Below are positions 16,876 to 26,150 of a stretch of 64,000 bases of DNA, in pieces (within the stretch, counting starts at the first letter, position 1; every line of letters begins with the position of its first letter). A program made the translations under genes and the position numbers. The notes beneath the pieces are model-generated. The model made no database searches. It saw only the letters and a program-made list of their open reading frames with translations, and was not told the DNA's origin. Origin of the DNA: an uncultured Lachnospiraceae bacterium (GTDB lineage Bacteria > Bacillota > Clostridia > Lachnospirales > Lachnospiraceae); the NCBI GenBank assembly GCA_910577785.1, contig CAJTNT010000009.1, positions 1 to 64,000 on the forward strand, written 5' to 3'.

Positions 16876-17385
16876 ATGAAATACACAGAGAAACAGAAGG
16901 CGCTGGAATGCTACCAGAAGCACAAAGACATGATCTACAAGCTGGCATGGGCTTACTGCAAGGATGCATACCAGGCAGAGGATGTATTTCAGGAAGTATT
17001 TTACAAATATCTGGTTTCCCATCCCAAGTTTAAAACGGTTGAACATGAAAAGGCCTGGTTTATCCGGATCACCATCAATATCTGTAAGAACTTCCTGAAA
17101 AGCAAATGGAACCGGGATATCCTGCATCTAGAGGAATGGGACAGAAAGCAGGAAGGACCTGAAGAGTCTGGCGACGCTTTTGACACATTGAAAAATGCCA
17201 TTCTGGATTTGCCAGAAAAATACCGCGTACCGATACATCTGTACTACTATGAAGAGTACTCTGTGCGCGAGATTGCACATCTTCTGCACAAAAGCGAGAG
17301 TACCATCCAGACACAGCTGCAGCGTGGAAGGGAAAAAATCAAACACACACTTGAAAGGAGTGAACGACATGATGTTGGAGCATAA
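16876..17385 (+). CDS. ECF-type RNA polymerase sigma factor
   Basis: The 169-residue protein has sigma region 2 (about residues 18-85; KLAWAYCKDAYQAEDVFQEVF, with the DA-EDV-Q pattern of region 2.2 and AWFIRITINICKNF of 2.4) and region 4 (about 110-160; LPEKYRVPIHLYYYEEYSVREIA followed by a helix-turn-helix). Length fits ECF sigma factors. It follows TAGGAGG by 8 bp and overlaps by 17 bp the gene for a membrane protein that is its probable anti-sigma factor. Target genes and stimulus are unknown. Confidence 0.92.
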   Translation: MKYTEKQKALECYQKHKDMIYKLAWAYCKDAYQAEDVFQEVFYKYLVSHPKFKTVEHEKAWFIRITINICKNFLKSKWNRDILHLEEWDRKQEGPEESGDAFDTLKNAILDLPEKYRVPIHLYYYEEYSVREIAHLLHKSESTIQTQLQRGREKIKHTLERSERHDVGA

Positions 17386-18514
17386 CACTTACAGAGAGGC
17401 TATTTCAGACGTAAAATTACCCGATGACGTAGGCATGGAAATCATGGAAGGCGCCATCCGCAGGAAAGAGCAGCGCACCCAGAAGCTGCGGGCGCGGGCC
17501 ATTGCCGCGATTGCCGCAACCTTCATTATCGCCTTTGGCGCAAACGGCATCTGCTATGCGCAGACCGGGATGAATATCTGGGATCTCCTGGGAGCCACCT
17601 ACCATAAGACAGAAGACGCCACTGCCGCTAACCTAGCGGAAGGCTTCCAGAAAAGCGGCCAGACCATTACTTATGGGAACCTGCAATTCACCCTGGAATA
17701 CTATTATTTCGACCCCATTAACTGCGAAGCATACTATTCCATCCGCACAGATTCCCTGGATGGGACGCCATTAAACTTAGAAAACATAGCAGACTCAGAC
17801 ATTTCCCACGAGTGGGCGTTTGGATCCTCACCAAATCGGAAGGGAGGATTTGAACCTGGCGGATGGACCAGCAACGGCCCGATATCGCCTTCCTATGTAA
17901 ATGATGCGCATACTGCCATCCAAATGTTTTACCATGACGTCTATACTTATGAGAATGAGGGAAGCCCGGAAGATACCATGGAAGTCTTCCTTAATGTAAG
18001 AGACGGTGAGGAAGCAGAAAATGGCATTACCTATTATAAGTACAAAAAAGCAGAGGGTTCCTTCCTGCTCAAGCCAACTGGCCAGCTTAAATCCCTCTAT
18101 GCAGACGGCAGCTCTATGGATGGCTGCACAACGATTAAGGTTACGACTGGCGGGATCTGCCTGTATTTCCACAATAATATTGGCTATGACCCAGAAGAGT
18201 ATCCGTTCCATCTGATTACACTGAAAATGAAGGACGGAACCAACTACTATGTATTCGACGCCCCGCCCGAAGGATGGGAACCGCTTGACAGGGAAGCGCT
18301 TGATGCCAGCGGCAACTTCCAAGATACCGGATACCGGACGCCGGATGGGGAAGAAATCCCCCGCGAATCTATCCTCGGCCAGTTCTCCGGCGGCGGTGGC
18401 GGCGGCGGAAAGTATATGTGGAATTATGAATTTTCCGGCACATTCAACTCCCTGATTAATGTAGATGATATCGCAGGCATCTATGTGGATGGTGTAGAAA
18501 TGCCATTAATGTAA
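17369..18514 (+). CDS. Probable anti-sigma factor, DUF4179-like membrane protein
   Basis: The 381-residue protein has a short cytoplasmic N-terminus (about 1-45; EAISDVKLPDDVGMEIMEGA), one membrane helix (about 47-68), and a large extracellular beta-rich domain. This is the layout of ECF-linked anti-sigma proteins with a DUF4179-type domain. A Gly-rich run (about 346-352) precedes the last beta segment. The start at 17369 follows GAAAGGAG and overlaps the sigma gene; the longer in-frame extension back to 17195 merely reads the sigma gene in another frame. The cytoplasmic part presumably binds the sigma factor until an envelope signal releases it. Confidence 0.75.
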   Translation: MMLEHNTYREAISDVKLPDDVGMEIMEGAIRRKEQRTQKLRARAIAAIAATFIIAFGANGICYAQTGMNIWDLLGATYHKTEDATAANLAEGFQKSGQTITYGNLQFTLEYYYFDPINCEAYYSIRTDSLDGTPLNLENIADSDISHEWAFGSSPNRKGGFEPGGWTSNGPISPSYVNDAHTAIQMFYHDVYTYENEGSPEDTMEVFLNVRDGEEAENGITYYKYKKAEGSFLLKPTGQLKSLYADGSSMDGCTTIKVTTGGICLYFHNNIGYDPEEYPFHLITLKMKDGTNYYVFDAPPEGWEPLDREALDASGNFQDTGYRTPDGEEIPRESILGQFSGGGGGGGKYMWNYEFSGTFNSLINVDDIAGIYVDGVEMPLM

Positions 18515-18590
18515 CTTTTGCTTTCATAACTCAGGGCAGTATGAGAAGGCTCGGATAAGAAAGCCAAACTATCGTCAAACTGATAAATTA

Positions 18591-18634
18591 TCCCCCATTG
18601 CCAATTCCTCAAGGCAATGGGGGATTTCTTTTAC
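18591..18634 (+). terminator. Terminator of the sigma/anti-sigma operon
   Basis: A 12-bp perfect stem, TCCCCCATTGCC (18591-18602) with 18613-18624, is followed by TTTCTTTT. It separates this operon from the convergent ruvB. Confidence 0.9.
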
Positions 18635-18702
18635 TATCAAAGCACAAATTCCAGGTGCCGCTATGCAATCTGGATGCACTCACTTTTTCCGATGTAACCA
18701 CA

Positions 18703-19695
18703 TCATGGCACAAGTCCCAGATGCTGGTATGCAAACTCTGTCACCACCCTGCCCTTCGGCGTACGGTTCAGGAAGCCATTCTGCACCAGGTATGGCTCAT
18801 AGACATCCTCAATTGTCCCGGCATCCTCACCCAGAGAGGCCGCAAGGGTATCCAGCCCCACCGGCCCCCCCTGGAACTTCTCTATCATGGCCATCAGCAG
18901 CTTGCGGTCATTCTGATCCAGCCCCATCTTATCCACTTCCAGCAGATCCAGGGCAAAGGACGCAATCTCTTTGGTAATCCTGCCCTCATATTTTACCTGG
19001 GCAAAATCCCGCACCCGCTTCAGCAGTCGGTTTGCCAGCCTAGGCGTCCCCCGGGAACGCCTTGCCAATTCAAAGGCTCCTTCCCCGTCAATCTCCACCG
19101 CCAGCTTAACGGCTGAATGACGGACGATTGTCTCCAACTCCTGCGGCGTGTAGAACTCCAGATGGTCAACGACCCCAAAGCGGTCCCGCAAAGGCGCAGA
19201 CAAAAGCCCTGCCCTGGTGGTTGCCCCTACCAGGGTAAAATGGGGCAGGTCCAGGCGGATGGAACGTGCTGTCGCTCCTTTTCCAATCATAATATCAATC
19301 ACATAGTCCTCCATGGCGGGGTACAGAACCTCTTCCACCTGGCGGTTCAGGCGATGAATCTCATCCACAAACAGGATATCCCCTTCCTGCAGGCCGCTTA
19401 GGATTGCCGCCATTTCCCCGGGCTTGCCAATCGCAGGGCCTGAGGTGATTTTCATATGCACACCCATTTCATTGGCGATAATCCCTGCCAGGGTCGTCTT
19501 CCCCAGGCCGGGCGGCCCGTACAGCAGCACATGATCCAAGGACTCCCCCCGCTGCCGGGCGGCCTCAATGTAAACCTTCAGCATCTTCTTTACTTTTTCC
19601 TGCCCGATATATTCCTCCAACCTCTGCGGGCGCAGGCTAGTCTCCATCAACTGATCCTCTTCCTGCGCCTGGGTAGAAATCACACGTTTCTCCAT
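18703..19695 (-). CDS. ruvB: Holliday junction branch-migration ATPase RuvB
   Basis: The 330-residue protein shows Walker A GPPGLGKTT, Walker B LFVDEIHRLNR, sensor I GATTRAGLLS with arginine finger region PLRDRFG, and a C-terminal winged-helix domain (GGPVGLDTLAASLGED...). RuvB hexamers drive branch migration with RuvA in recombinational repair. ruvA and ruvC are not adjacent here, unlike the ruvAB pairing common in bacteria, although ruvA could lie elsewhere. A CTATTTTTTAAGG-like spacer and AGGAGGAT ribosome binding site precede the start. Confidence 0.97.
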   Translation of the reverse strand: MEKRVISTQAQEEDQLMETSLRPQRLEEYIGQEKVKKMLKVYIEAARQRGESLDHVLLYGPPGLGKTTLAGIIANEMGVHMKITSGPAIGKPGEMAAILSGLQEGDILFVDEIHRLNRQVEEVLYPAMEDYVIDIMIGKGATARSIRLDLPHFTLVGATTRAGLLSAPLRDRFGVVDHLEFYTPQELETIVRHSAVKLAVEIDGEGAFELARRSRGTPRLANRLLKRVRDFAQVKYEGRITKEIASFALDLLEVDKMGLDQNDRKLLMAMIEKFQGGPVGLDTLAASLGEDAGTIEDVYEPYLVQNGFLNRTPKGRVVTEFAYQHLGLVP

Positions 19696-19861
19696 GGAAA
19701 TCCTCCTATTTTTTAAGGGGCGTGCAGCAACTGATCCGGCCTATCCAAAGATCATGGCCCTCTCCCCCCCACCATTCCCTGGTTTCCTGCTCTCACTGTA
19801 AAACGGAAGCCAAATATCCATACAGGCATGGCTATTTTCCTTATTGCTTGCGGGAATAAAA

Positions 19862-19903
19862 AGCTGCCGCACCAAAACAAACTACGTTCTCAATGCAGCA
19901 GCT
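19862..19903 (-). terminator. Terminator of pnp
   Basis: On the minus strand AGCTGCTGCA pairs with TGCGGCAGCT (one G-U wobble) and is followed by TTTTTATTC. The rest of the 280-bp gap between pnp and ruvB shows nothing else I can support. Confidence 0.75.
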
Positions 19904-19976
19904 GATACCATTACAGCACCTATGAAAAGTAACTAACCCATACCATCACAATATATATTTCATACCTTTCAGAAAC

Positions 19977-22079
19977 TTATTTCTTCGCAGCATATCTGCC
20001 CACGTCCTTGATGGAGAAGCTGATACGTCCCATCTTGTCCTTGCCGAGGCAGACAACCTTCACCATGTCCCCCAGCGTCAGCACGTCTTCTACCCGGTTG
20101 ATGCGTTCCCTGGAAATCTTGGAAATATGCACCATGCCTTCTTTGCCAGGGGCAAACTCCAGAAATGCGCCAAATTCCTTGATGCTGACAACCTTGCCGA
20201 TGAAGAACTGCCCTTCCTCAAAGTCTGTGGTAATAATCTCAACCATTTCCACAGCCTTGTCCATCATCTCCTTCTCTGTACCGCAGATGGAGACAGCGCC
20301 TTCATCGTTGATGTCAATCTTCACCCCGGTCTGCTCAATAATGGCATTGATGGTCTTGCCCCTCTGGCCTACCACATCCCCAATCTTGGCTGGGTCAATT
20401 TGAATCTGCACAATCTTCGGCGCCAGCTCACCCACTTCCTTGCGGGGCTCTGCGATGGCCTTGGACATCACTTCATCCATAATATACAGCCTGGCTTCCC
20501 GCGTCCTGCGGATGGCTTCTTCTACGATTGGCCGGGTCAGGCCATGAATCTTGATATCCATCTGGATCGCTGTAATCCCTTCATGCGTACCGGTCACCTT
20601 GAAGTCCATATCCCCAAAAAAGTCTTCCAGCCCCTGGATATCGGTCAGCACCAGGTAATCATCGTCTGTTTCCCCGGTCACAAGCCCGCAGGAAATGCCG
20701 GCCACCATCTTCTTAATCGGCACGCCTGCTGCCATCAGCGCCATACAGGAAGCACAGGTAGAGGCCATGGAAGTCGAGCCGTTAGACTCAAAGGTCTCTG
20801 ATACCGCACGGATGGCATAGGGGAACTCCTCTTCACTTGGAAGCACTGGAATCAGCGCACGTTCCGCCAGGGCGCCATGCCCGATTTCACGCCGCCCCGG
20901 CCCCCTGCTGGGCTTTGTCTCGCCTACAGAATAAGAGGGGAAATTATAGTGGTGCATATAGCGCTTATTCACTTCATTCTCATCCAGGCCGTCAATCCGC
21001 TGCACCTCTGACAACGGCGCCAGGGTCACAACATCGCAGATCTGCGTCTGCCCACGGGTAAACATCGCCGAGCCATGGACGCGTGGAATAATGTCCACTT
21101 CCGCTGCCAGCGGACGGATCTGGTCAATCGCCCGCCCATCCGGACGCTTATGGTCTTTTAAGATCATCTTGCGGACGGTCTTTTTCTGGTACTGGTAAAT
21201 AGCCTCATCCAATACCTCCAGCCATTCTTCCTTCTCTGCAAAGGCTTCTTCCAGCTGCTCTGTAATCTGGCGGATATTCTCTTCCCGCACCTGCTTGACA
21301 TCCGTAAACACAGCCTCTTCCATTTTCTCCGGCGGCACCAGTTCGCGGATAGCTGCAAACAGCTCTTCCGGCACGGCGCAGCTTGTATACGTATGTTTCG
21401 GCTTGCCAACCTCAGCCACAATCTCATTGATAAAGGCAATAATCTCTTGGTTGATGGAATGCGCCTGATAAATGGCCTCGATCATCTTCTCTTCAGGAAC
21501 CTCATTAGCCCCGGCCTCAATCATAATTACCTTCTCGCTGGTCGAAGCCACGGTCAGGTTCAGATCTCCATTCTTCCACTGCTCCTGCGATGGGTTGACC
21601 ACAAATTCCCCATCTACCATTCCCATCTGGGTGGTCGCGCAAGGGCCGGCAAAAGGAATATCAGAAATGCTGGTCGCAATCGCAGACCCCAGCATCGCCA
21701 CCAGCTCCGGGCGGCACTGTGGATCCACGCTCATTACCAGGTTATTCAACGTTACGTCATTGCGGTAGTCCTTTGGGAACAGCGGACGCATTGGGCGGTC
21801 AATCACGCGCGACGTCAGGATGGCATTTTCAGACGCCTTGCCTTCCCTCTTATTGAAGCCTCCCGGGATCTTGCCCACGGAATACAGCTTTTCTTCATAT
21901 TCTACGCTCAGGGGGAAGAAATCAATCCCTTCCCTGGGCTTATCGGATGATGTGGCCGTACACAGCACAACGGTATCCCCATAATGCATAAAAGCCGCCC
22001 CATTTGCCTGGGCTGCTACCCTTCCGATATCTACCTGCAGCGTACGTCCTGCCAATTCCATTGTAAATTTTTTGTACAT
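19977..22079 (-). CDS. pnp: Polynucleotide phosphorylase
   Basis: The 700-residue protein has two RNase PH-like domains (about 1-215 and 310-545; SRGPGRREIGHGALAERAL and SNGSTSMASTC in the catalytic second copy), a helical domain between them, a KH domain (about 555-615; IGDVVGQRGKTINAII) and an S1 domain (about 622-690; GKVVSIKEFGAFLEF). The enzyme degrades RNA 3'-5' phosphorolytically and is part of the RNA degradation machinery. It lies downstream of rpsO, as in many bacteria, with a 417-bp structured gap. Confidence 0.98.
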   Translation of the reverse strand: MYKKFTMELAGRTLQVDIGRVAAQANGAAFMHYGDTVVLCTATSSDKPREGIDFFPLSVEYEEKLYSVGKIPGGFNKREGKASENAILTSRVIDRPMRPLFPKDYRNDVTLNNLVMSVDPQCRPELVAMLGSAIATSISDIPFAGPCATTQMGMVDGEFVVNPSQEQWKNGDLNLTVASTSEKVIMIEAGANEVPEEKMIEAIYQAHSINQEIIAFINEIVAEVGKPKHTYTSCAVPEELFAAIRELVPPEKMEEAVFTDVKQVREENIRQITEQLEEAFAEKEEWLEVLDEAIYQYQKKTVRKMILKDHKRPDGRAIDQIRPLAAEVDIIPRVHGSAMFTRGQTQICDVVTLAPLSEVQRIDGLDENEVNKRYMHHYNFPSYSVGETKPSRGPGRREIGHGALAERALIPVLPSEEEFPYAIRAVSETFESNGSTSMASTCASCMALMAAGVPIKKMVAGISCGLVTGETDDDYLVLTDIQGLEDFFGDMDFKVTGTHEGITAIQMDIKIHGLTRPIVEEAIRRTREARLYIMDEVMSKAIAEPRKEVGELAPKIVQIQIDPAKIGDVVGQRGKTINAIIEQTGVKIDINDEGAVSICGTEKEMMDKAVEMVEIITTDFEEGQFFIGKVVSIKEFGAFLEFAPGKEGMVHISKISRERINRVEDVLTLGDMVKVVCLGKDKMGRISFSIKDVGRYAAKK

Positions 22080-22440
22080 TTTTTCTTTTTGCTACTCCAA
22101 ATGATAACCTTCCTAATATCCGGATTTCTCTCTGTAGCTCTCCTTTCCTAAATAAAATAACACTTGCCAATCATTGATTATAAGCTGCATTAACCCATAT
22201 TAGCGCCTAAACTTCCTTTTCGAAGATACCGAAACTACTGAGCTGGGTACAAACCCTCCCCATCCTTATACACAGCTCAGTGGTCTCGGAACCTTTCTCT
22301 GCCTTCCAGGCGCTATCCAACTCCCCGTCCCCCTTACTCCGACAGCCAGATACCAAGGCAGCAATAACAAAGCGGCATAATTCCTCATACTGCCGTGTAC
22401 ATCCTATGATACTGGACGGCAAATCAACCTGACGCCCAGT
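22080..22440 (-). other. Long untranslated leader of pnp with a hairpin
   Basis: No gene is supported. On the minus strand ACTGAGCTG and CAGCTCAGT (around 22239-22284) can form a 9-bp stem. The pnp ribosome binding site is poor (GGAG 12 bp before ATG), consistent with translation control in this leader; E. coli pnp is autoregulated through its leader, but whether that applies here is inference. Confidence 0.4.
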
Positions 22441-22447
22441 ATAATTC

Positions 22448-22478
22448 GAAAATAGAGCGGAACCCCCGCTCTATTTTC
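22448..22478 (-). terminator. Hairpin after rpsO
   Basis: A perfect 13-bp stem, GAAAATAGAGCGG (22448-22460) with 22466-22478. It lacks a long T-run on the minus strand, so it could be a processing hairpin between rpsO and pnp as well as a terminator. Confidence 0.65.
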
Positions 22479-22496
22479 CGAAAAAGGACATGCTCC

Positions 22497-22763
22497 TTAT
22501 TTACGAATCCCTAACCGTTCAATCAGGGTACGGTAACGGCCGATATCCGACTTCTTCAGATATGCCAGCATGCCGCGCCTCTGCCCTACCATTTTCAAAA
22601 GCCCGCGCCTGGAATGGTGATCCTTGGGATTCTGCTTTAAATGCTCTGTCAGTTCCTGGATCCTGGCTGTCAGGATAGCCACCTGAACCTCTGGTGATCC
22701 TGTGTCGTTCGGCGTCCTGCCGTACTCTGCAATTATTGCCTGTTTCTTGTCCTTTGCTATCAT
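22497..22763 (-). CDS. rpsO: 30S ribosomal protein S15
   Basis: The 88-residue protein matches uS15 along its length: AEYGRTPNDTGSPEVQVAIL, TARIQELTEHL, DHHSRRGLLKMVGQRR and a basic C-terminus. It binds 16S rRNA early in assembly of the 30S platform. Two ATGs are possible; the second (22763) gives 9-bp spacing from AGGAGG, whereas the first (22769) gives only 3 bp, so the second is preferred and also matches the usual N-terminus. Confidence 0.97.
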   Translation of the reverse strand: MIAKDKKQAIIAEYGRTPNDTGSPEVQVAILTARIQELTEHLKQNPKDHHSRRGLLKMVGQRRGMLAYLKKSDIGRYRTLIERLGIRK

Positions 22764-22996
22764 AGCCATAAGCCTCCTAAAATATTTTTAATCGCCCGTC
22801 CCTGGGACTGCCCCAGGGACCGTGAGGATATTAAGTAATGGCTGGAGAATCCAATTACTGAATATGGGCTTCCTCACTAAGATAATACTTAATAACCAGC
22901 TACTACAATAAATACTATATCAACTACCAATACCGAACCTTATTGTAGCACATGCGCCAATGCTTGTAAAGAAATAATTCCTTAAAATTTATATTT

Positions 22997-23215
22997 TTAG
23001 TCAAAATCAAATTTGGTATAACGCTTTGCCATTGCCTGGTAACGGAAGCGCACCATTTCATTTTTCTCCAGGACGTCTTTCTCATTTCCCGTATACTGGC
23101 AGCGGATGCAGTAATACTCGTCCTTCTCTTTGTCATAGAACATATCAATATCCAGATCCCGCATAAAGCAGGAAGGACACCTGTAGTTTAATCTGCCTTT
23201 TCCAGATTGAGCCAT
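22997..23215 (-). CDS. Small zinc-ribbon-like protein
   Basis: The 72-residue protein has two Cys pairs, CPSC (about residues 13-16) and CIRC (about 36-39), spaced like a zinc ribbon, with no other recognised domain. AAGGAGG precedes its ATG by 9 bp, and it overlaps the end of the upstream 611-residue gene by 28 bp, suggesting co-translation. Function unknown; it could be a small adaptor or nucleic-acid-binding protein. Confidence 0.65.
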   Translation of the reverse strand: MAQSGKGRLNYRCPSCFMRDLDIDMFYDKEKDEYYCIRCQYTGNEKDVLEKNEMVRFRYQAMAKRYTKFDFD

Positions 23216-25023
23216 GTCGCAAATACCTCCTTATCGGATACTGTCTTCCTGTAGCCTAAGGTAAACATTGGGGAAAATGCATACCCTTCCTTCACATAAC
23301 CCACGGCCTCCCGGCCAGAGGCCGCCAGCGATACCTTGGTCTCTATGGCAGGGATCACGGCGCTTACTGCATCCGCCCCGGCCAGTTCTGCTTCCCTGCA
23401 TTGATAGGCATAGGAAATCTCTGCCCCGCCGTCCCCTTCACAGCGCAGGGTAATGCCTGTCATATCCTCGGGATACTCTGTCGTGCCATAGCAGGCCACC
23501 ATATACTCATCCAATACCACCTCTGCCTGCGGATCGCTCATTTCTAAGATTTCTCTCTCCATCTTAATCCTGGAGCTTCCCTCTTCAAAATGGATCCTGG
23601 TCTGCAGCTTCACCGTCAGCCCTTCAAACACAATGTCCACCGGATCCAGCGTGAGGATCCTGTCCTTGCCTTCTTGCGAGAAATGCGCCTTTGTGCGGCA
23701 GAGGCAGAGATCCACTTCCTCCCCCTGATAGGAAAGCTTTGCGCTCCGCACCGTCCCTTCCCCGGCATAATGGGTAAAATAACCTGCTCGGTATTTCTCC
23801 TGGATTAAGAATGGGTAGGAGGCGTCCTGCACATGCTTCGTACCAATGCCTACCGGCCATTCCAGCTTGGCCGCATAAGGCCGCAGATCCACGATTGCGC
23901 CGCCCTGATCCATATTTACGCAGGCTCTCATATAAGGATCGCAGTACCAGAAGAGCTGCTTGTCCGATCCATAGAGGATATCGCGCCAAAGCGCGCACTC
24001 CGGCTCGGTATAGGACTTCTTCTGCCGGTAATAATCCGCAAACTCGGCCATTGTCATGTCCACCAGCTTGCCTTCCTTCTTCAGCTGGCCGTAATATGCA
24101 CAGCCATCGGTATAGGATTTCAGGAGCAGCTCATACGGAGCCTCCCAGCGCCCCATTTTATTCATCCAGGCCGGCCCCACAAACATCATGTTATAAGCAT
24201 AGCCGTTATTGTATTTCTGCAGATCGCGGTACTGGTCAATCAAATTATACAGATAAGGATATTCCCAGGTCTTGCTGTCATAAATCATGCCGCGCAGCAC
24301 ATTCTGGGGATGCGTCCCAAAATTGGAGCCATTTCCATCATAACATGCAATCAAGTCCCTCGACAGGTGGGGGATAGCTACAATCCCGCTGTCCTCCTGC
24401 TCATTTGCCGCCGGGGCATGGGTATTCTGCTTTGACGGAATCCAGGGAGCCCAGGGGCCGCCGTCCATAAAGGTATACCAGGAATTATTGCAGGTATGGT
24501 ATGCCTTCGGCCCCTCCTCCCAGCAGGTAGCTACCGCGCACTTTACAGACGGATATGCCTCCTTAATATAATTTGTCAGCTCTGCATCCATATAATATGA
24601 ACCCGTCGATTCTGGGTAAAATCCAAAAATCTCATGGAATTTGGCAAAAATATCGTCTACGATGGACTTCTTGTCTTCCATAGAGAACATCCAGATGCAG
24701 AAATCTTTCGTCTGATATTTTTCCCGGAACTCCTTGCAGGGGAGCCCCAGCAGCGACAGTGCAATCTCATCCCCGTACTGTTCATGATCTGCTTTGGCAA
24801 GGGCTACGGCTTCCTCGTTAAATAAGCTGGCATATGTCATCTGGATGGTAGTCTTCAGCCCATTTTCATGGGCAATCCTCTGCTGCTGCTTAAAAATGTC
24901 CAAAGACTCTGTCAGCAATGCTTTCCTGCCAATATCCTCTGCCTTTCCATGCCCGGTAACCTTCTCCGCATACTCGGGTACCATTTCTGGGCGGTGGATA
25001 ATATTTACAATAAACTTATCCAT
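23188..25023 (-). CDS. Large cytosolic protein of unknown function, possibly carbohydrate-active
   Basis: I do not recognise a named family for this 611-residue protein. It has no signal peptide. The N-terminal half (about 1-380) resembles an alpha/beta-barrel glycosidase or deacetylase layout, with GFYPESTGSYYMDAEL, ATCWEEG, NTHAPA and conserved-looking Trp-rich stretches (WYTFMDGGPWAPWIPS); the C-terminal part (about 400-611) reads as beta-sandwich, as in GH38/GH57-type enzymes. That assignment is a fold guess only. The start at 25023 follows AGAGGAAAGGA; an in-frame extension to 25095 lacks a ribosome binding site. It is co-directional with and overlaps the zinc-ribbon gene. Confidence 0.6.
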   Translation of the reverse strand: MDKFIVNIIHRPEMVPEYAEKVTGHGKAEDIGRKALLTESLDIFKQQQRIAHENGLKTTIQMTYASLFNEEAVALAKADHEQYGDEIALSLLGLPCKEFREKYQTKDFCIWMFSMEDKKSIVDDIFAKFHEIFGFYPESTGSYYMDAELTNYIKEAYPSVKCAVATCWEEGPKAYHTCNNSWYTFMDGGPWAPWIPSKQNTHAPAANEQEDSGIVAIPHLSRDLIACYDGNGSNFGTHPQNVLRGMIYDSKTWEYPYLYNLIDQYRDLQKYNNGYAYNMMFVGPAWMNKMGRWEAPYELLLKSYTDGCAYYGQLKKEGKLVDMTMAEFADYYRQKKSYTEPECALWRDILYGSDKQLFWYCDPYMRACVNMDQGGAIVDLRPYAAKLEWPVGIGTKHVQDASYPFLIQEKYRAGYFTHYAGEGTVRSAKLSYQGEEVDLCLCRTKAHFSQEGKDRILTLDPVDIVFEGLTVKLQTRIHFEEGSSRIKMEREILEMSDPQAEVVLDEYMVACYGTTEYPEDMTGITLRCEGDGGAEISYAYQCREAELAGADAVSAVIPAIETKVSLAASGREAVGYVKEGYAFSPMFTLGYRKTVSDKEVFATWLNLEKAD

Positions 25024-25243
25024 GCTGTCTCTTCCTTTCCTCTTTTTCTTATGGCAACCTTCGGATTGCCAGGTTCCTCCTGAAAGAGGATACATTGCGC
25101 AATCTTTTGCCCATATATATCATTATATATGGTATTGTATTTTATTCAATGGGCATTTTTCCTATTTTTAAAGAATTTTTTTGTGCATATTTTATAATTT
25201 TTCGTTTGTAAATGAAATATCCGTGAATCCTTTTGCGCAAATT

Positions 25244-25831
25244 TTATCTTTGTTGCGCACAAATTCCAGCAGACATGTTCCTCTTTTCCTCCTGCCACAA
25301 TGCCTGCAAAATCATAATATGGTATTCCTCATCCCGGATAATCCTTGCCAGAACGGAATTGATATAGGGGTCATCCATCATTTTTATATGCATCTGGTAT
25401 TGATTAATTGCTGCTTTTTCGCTTTCTATACCAACGGAAATCATCTTTCCAATCTGTTCTGGAAGCGACAGGCAGGCCGGCGTCCACAGAACTGCCTTTC
25501 CGTTCTGGAACCTCGCCATATAATCCACGGTTCCGCCCAAAAGGGTAATCAGCTGAGCCAGCTTCTGCAGGTGCATCATTTCGGCCATTGCGATCCCGAG
25601 GATTGTTTTTGCCACCGAACATCTCTCCAGGGAGATGCGGCTTTCATTGTTGATATACTGGGTAATAGCGGACAGTTCCGAAACGGATCCGCAGTAATCA
25701 ATGCTGAGCAGGTTTGCATAGGCCTGGCTCTTGCATTTTACCTGGATAGGCGGGTAAGGAAGATCTGCTATGGCCGGCCTTATGCCCATGAAATTGCAAG
25801 TGTCTTCCAGGCAGGTATGTTTATGTTCCAT
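25244..25831 (-). CDS. Ferritin-like di-metal protein
   Basis: The 195-residue protein has a four-helix ferritin-like pattern: helix 1 with SVSELSAITQYINNE, helix 2 with GIAMAEMMHLQKL (E..H), helix 3 with IESEKAAINQY and helix 4 with RIIRDEEYHIMIL (E..H). These provide a probable di-iron or di-manganese site as in rubrerythrin/manganese-catalase-like proteins; a C-terminal rubredoxin domain is absent. Cysteines cluster at the N-terminus (CLEDTC). Likely role is oxidative-stress or metal handling, by family analogy. It is preceded by AGAGGT. Confidence 0.7.
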   Translation of the reverse strand: MEHKHTCLEDTCNFMGIRPAIADLPYPPIQVKCKSQAYANLLSIDYCGSVSELSAITQYINNESRISLERCSVAKTILGIAMAEMMHLQKLAQLITLLGGTVDYMARFQNGKAVLWTPACLSLPEQIGKMISVGIESEKAAINQYQMHIKMMDDPYINSVLARIIRDEEYHIMILQALWQEEKRNMSAGICAQQR

Positions 25832-25948
25832 ATTTTAAGACCTCTGGATGAGATTTATTGATAGTATATTAAAATCGGCGGAAAATGTGCGTTATTTTAC
25901 GTTATTGCATATCTAATCCTCTTGTGCGAGTGCGCATATTATTTTTGT

Positions 25949-25999
25949 CTTATAGAAAGACACTTTCACGCTTTCGCGTGACAAGTTTTTTCCTAATAA
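25949..25999. repeat. Long imperfect hairpin
   Basis: CTTATAGAAAGACACTT and its near complement flank TCACGC-TTTC-GCGTGA, making an about 50-nt hairpin between the ferritin-like gene region and the NlpC gene terminator. It could be a second terminator or a small palindromic repeat. Nothing else is seen in 25862-25948. Confidence 0.45.
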
Positions 26000-26007
26000 G
26001 ACAAAAA

Positions 26008-26050
26008 ACACCAGGGAAACGGCGCCTATCCAGCGCCGTTCCCCTGGTGT
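26008..26050 (-). terminator. Terminator of the NlpC/P60 gene
   Basis: On the minus strand ACACCAGGG...AACGGCGC pairs with GCGCCGTT...CCCTGGTGT and is followed by TTTTTTGTCTT. Confidence 0.9.
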
Positions 26051-26150
26051 AAAAATTTTCTATTTGGATTATAATCTAAATACCTTCCACTTACTTATAA
26101 AAGCTGTTTTTGTAATTTCTGCTGCTACTTATTTATTTGATGTATGCTTT

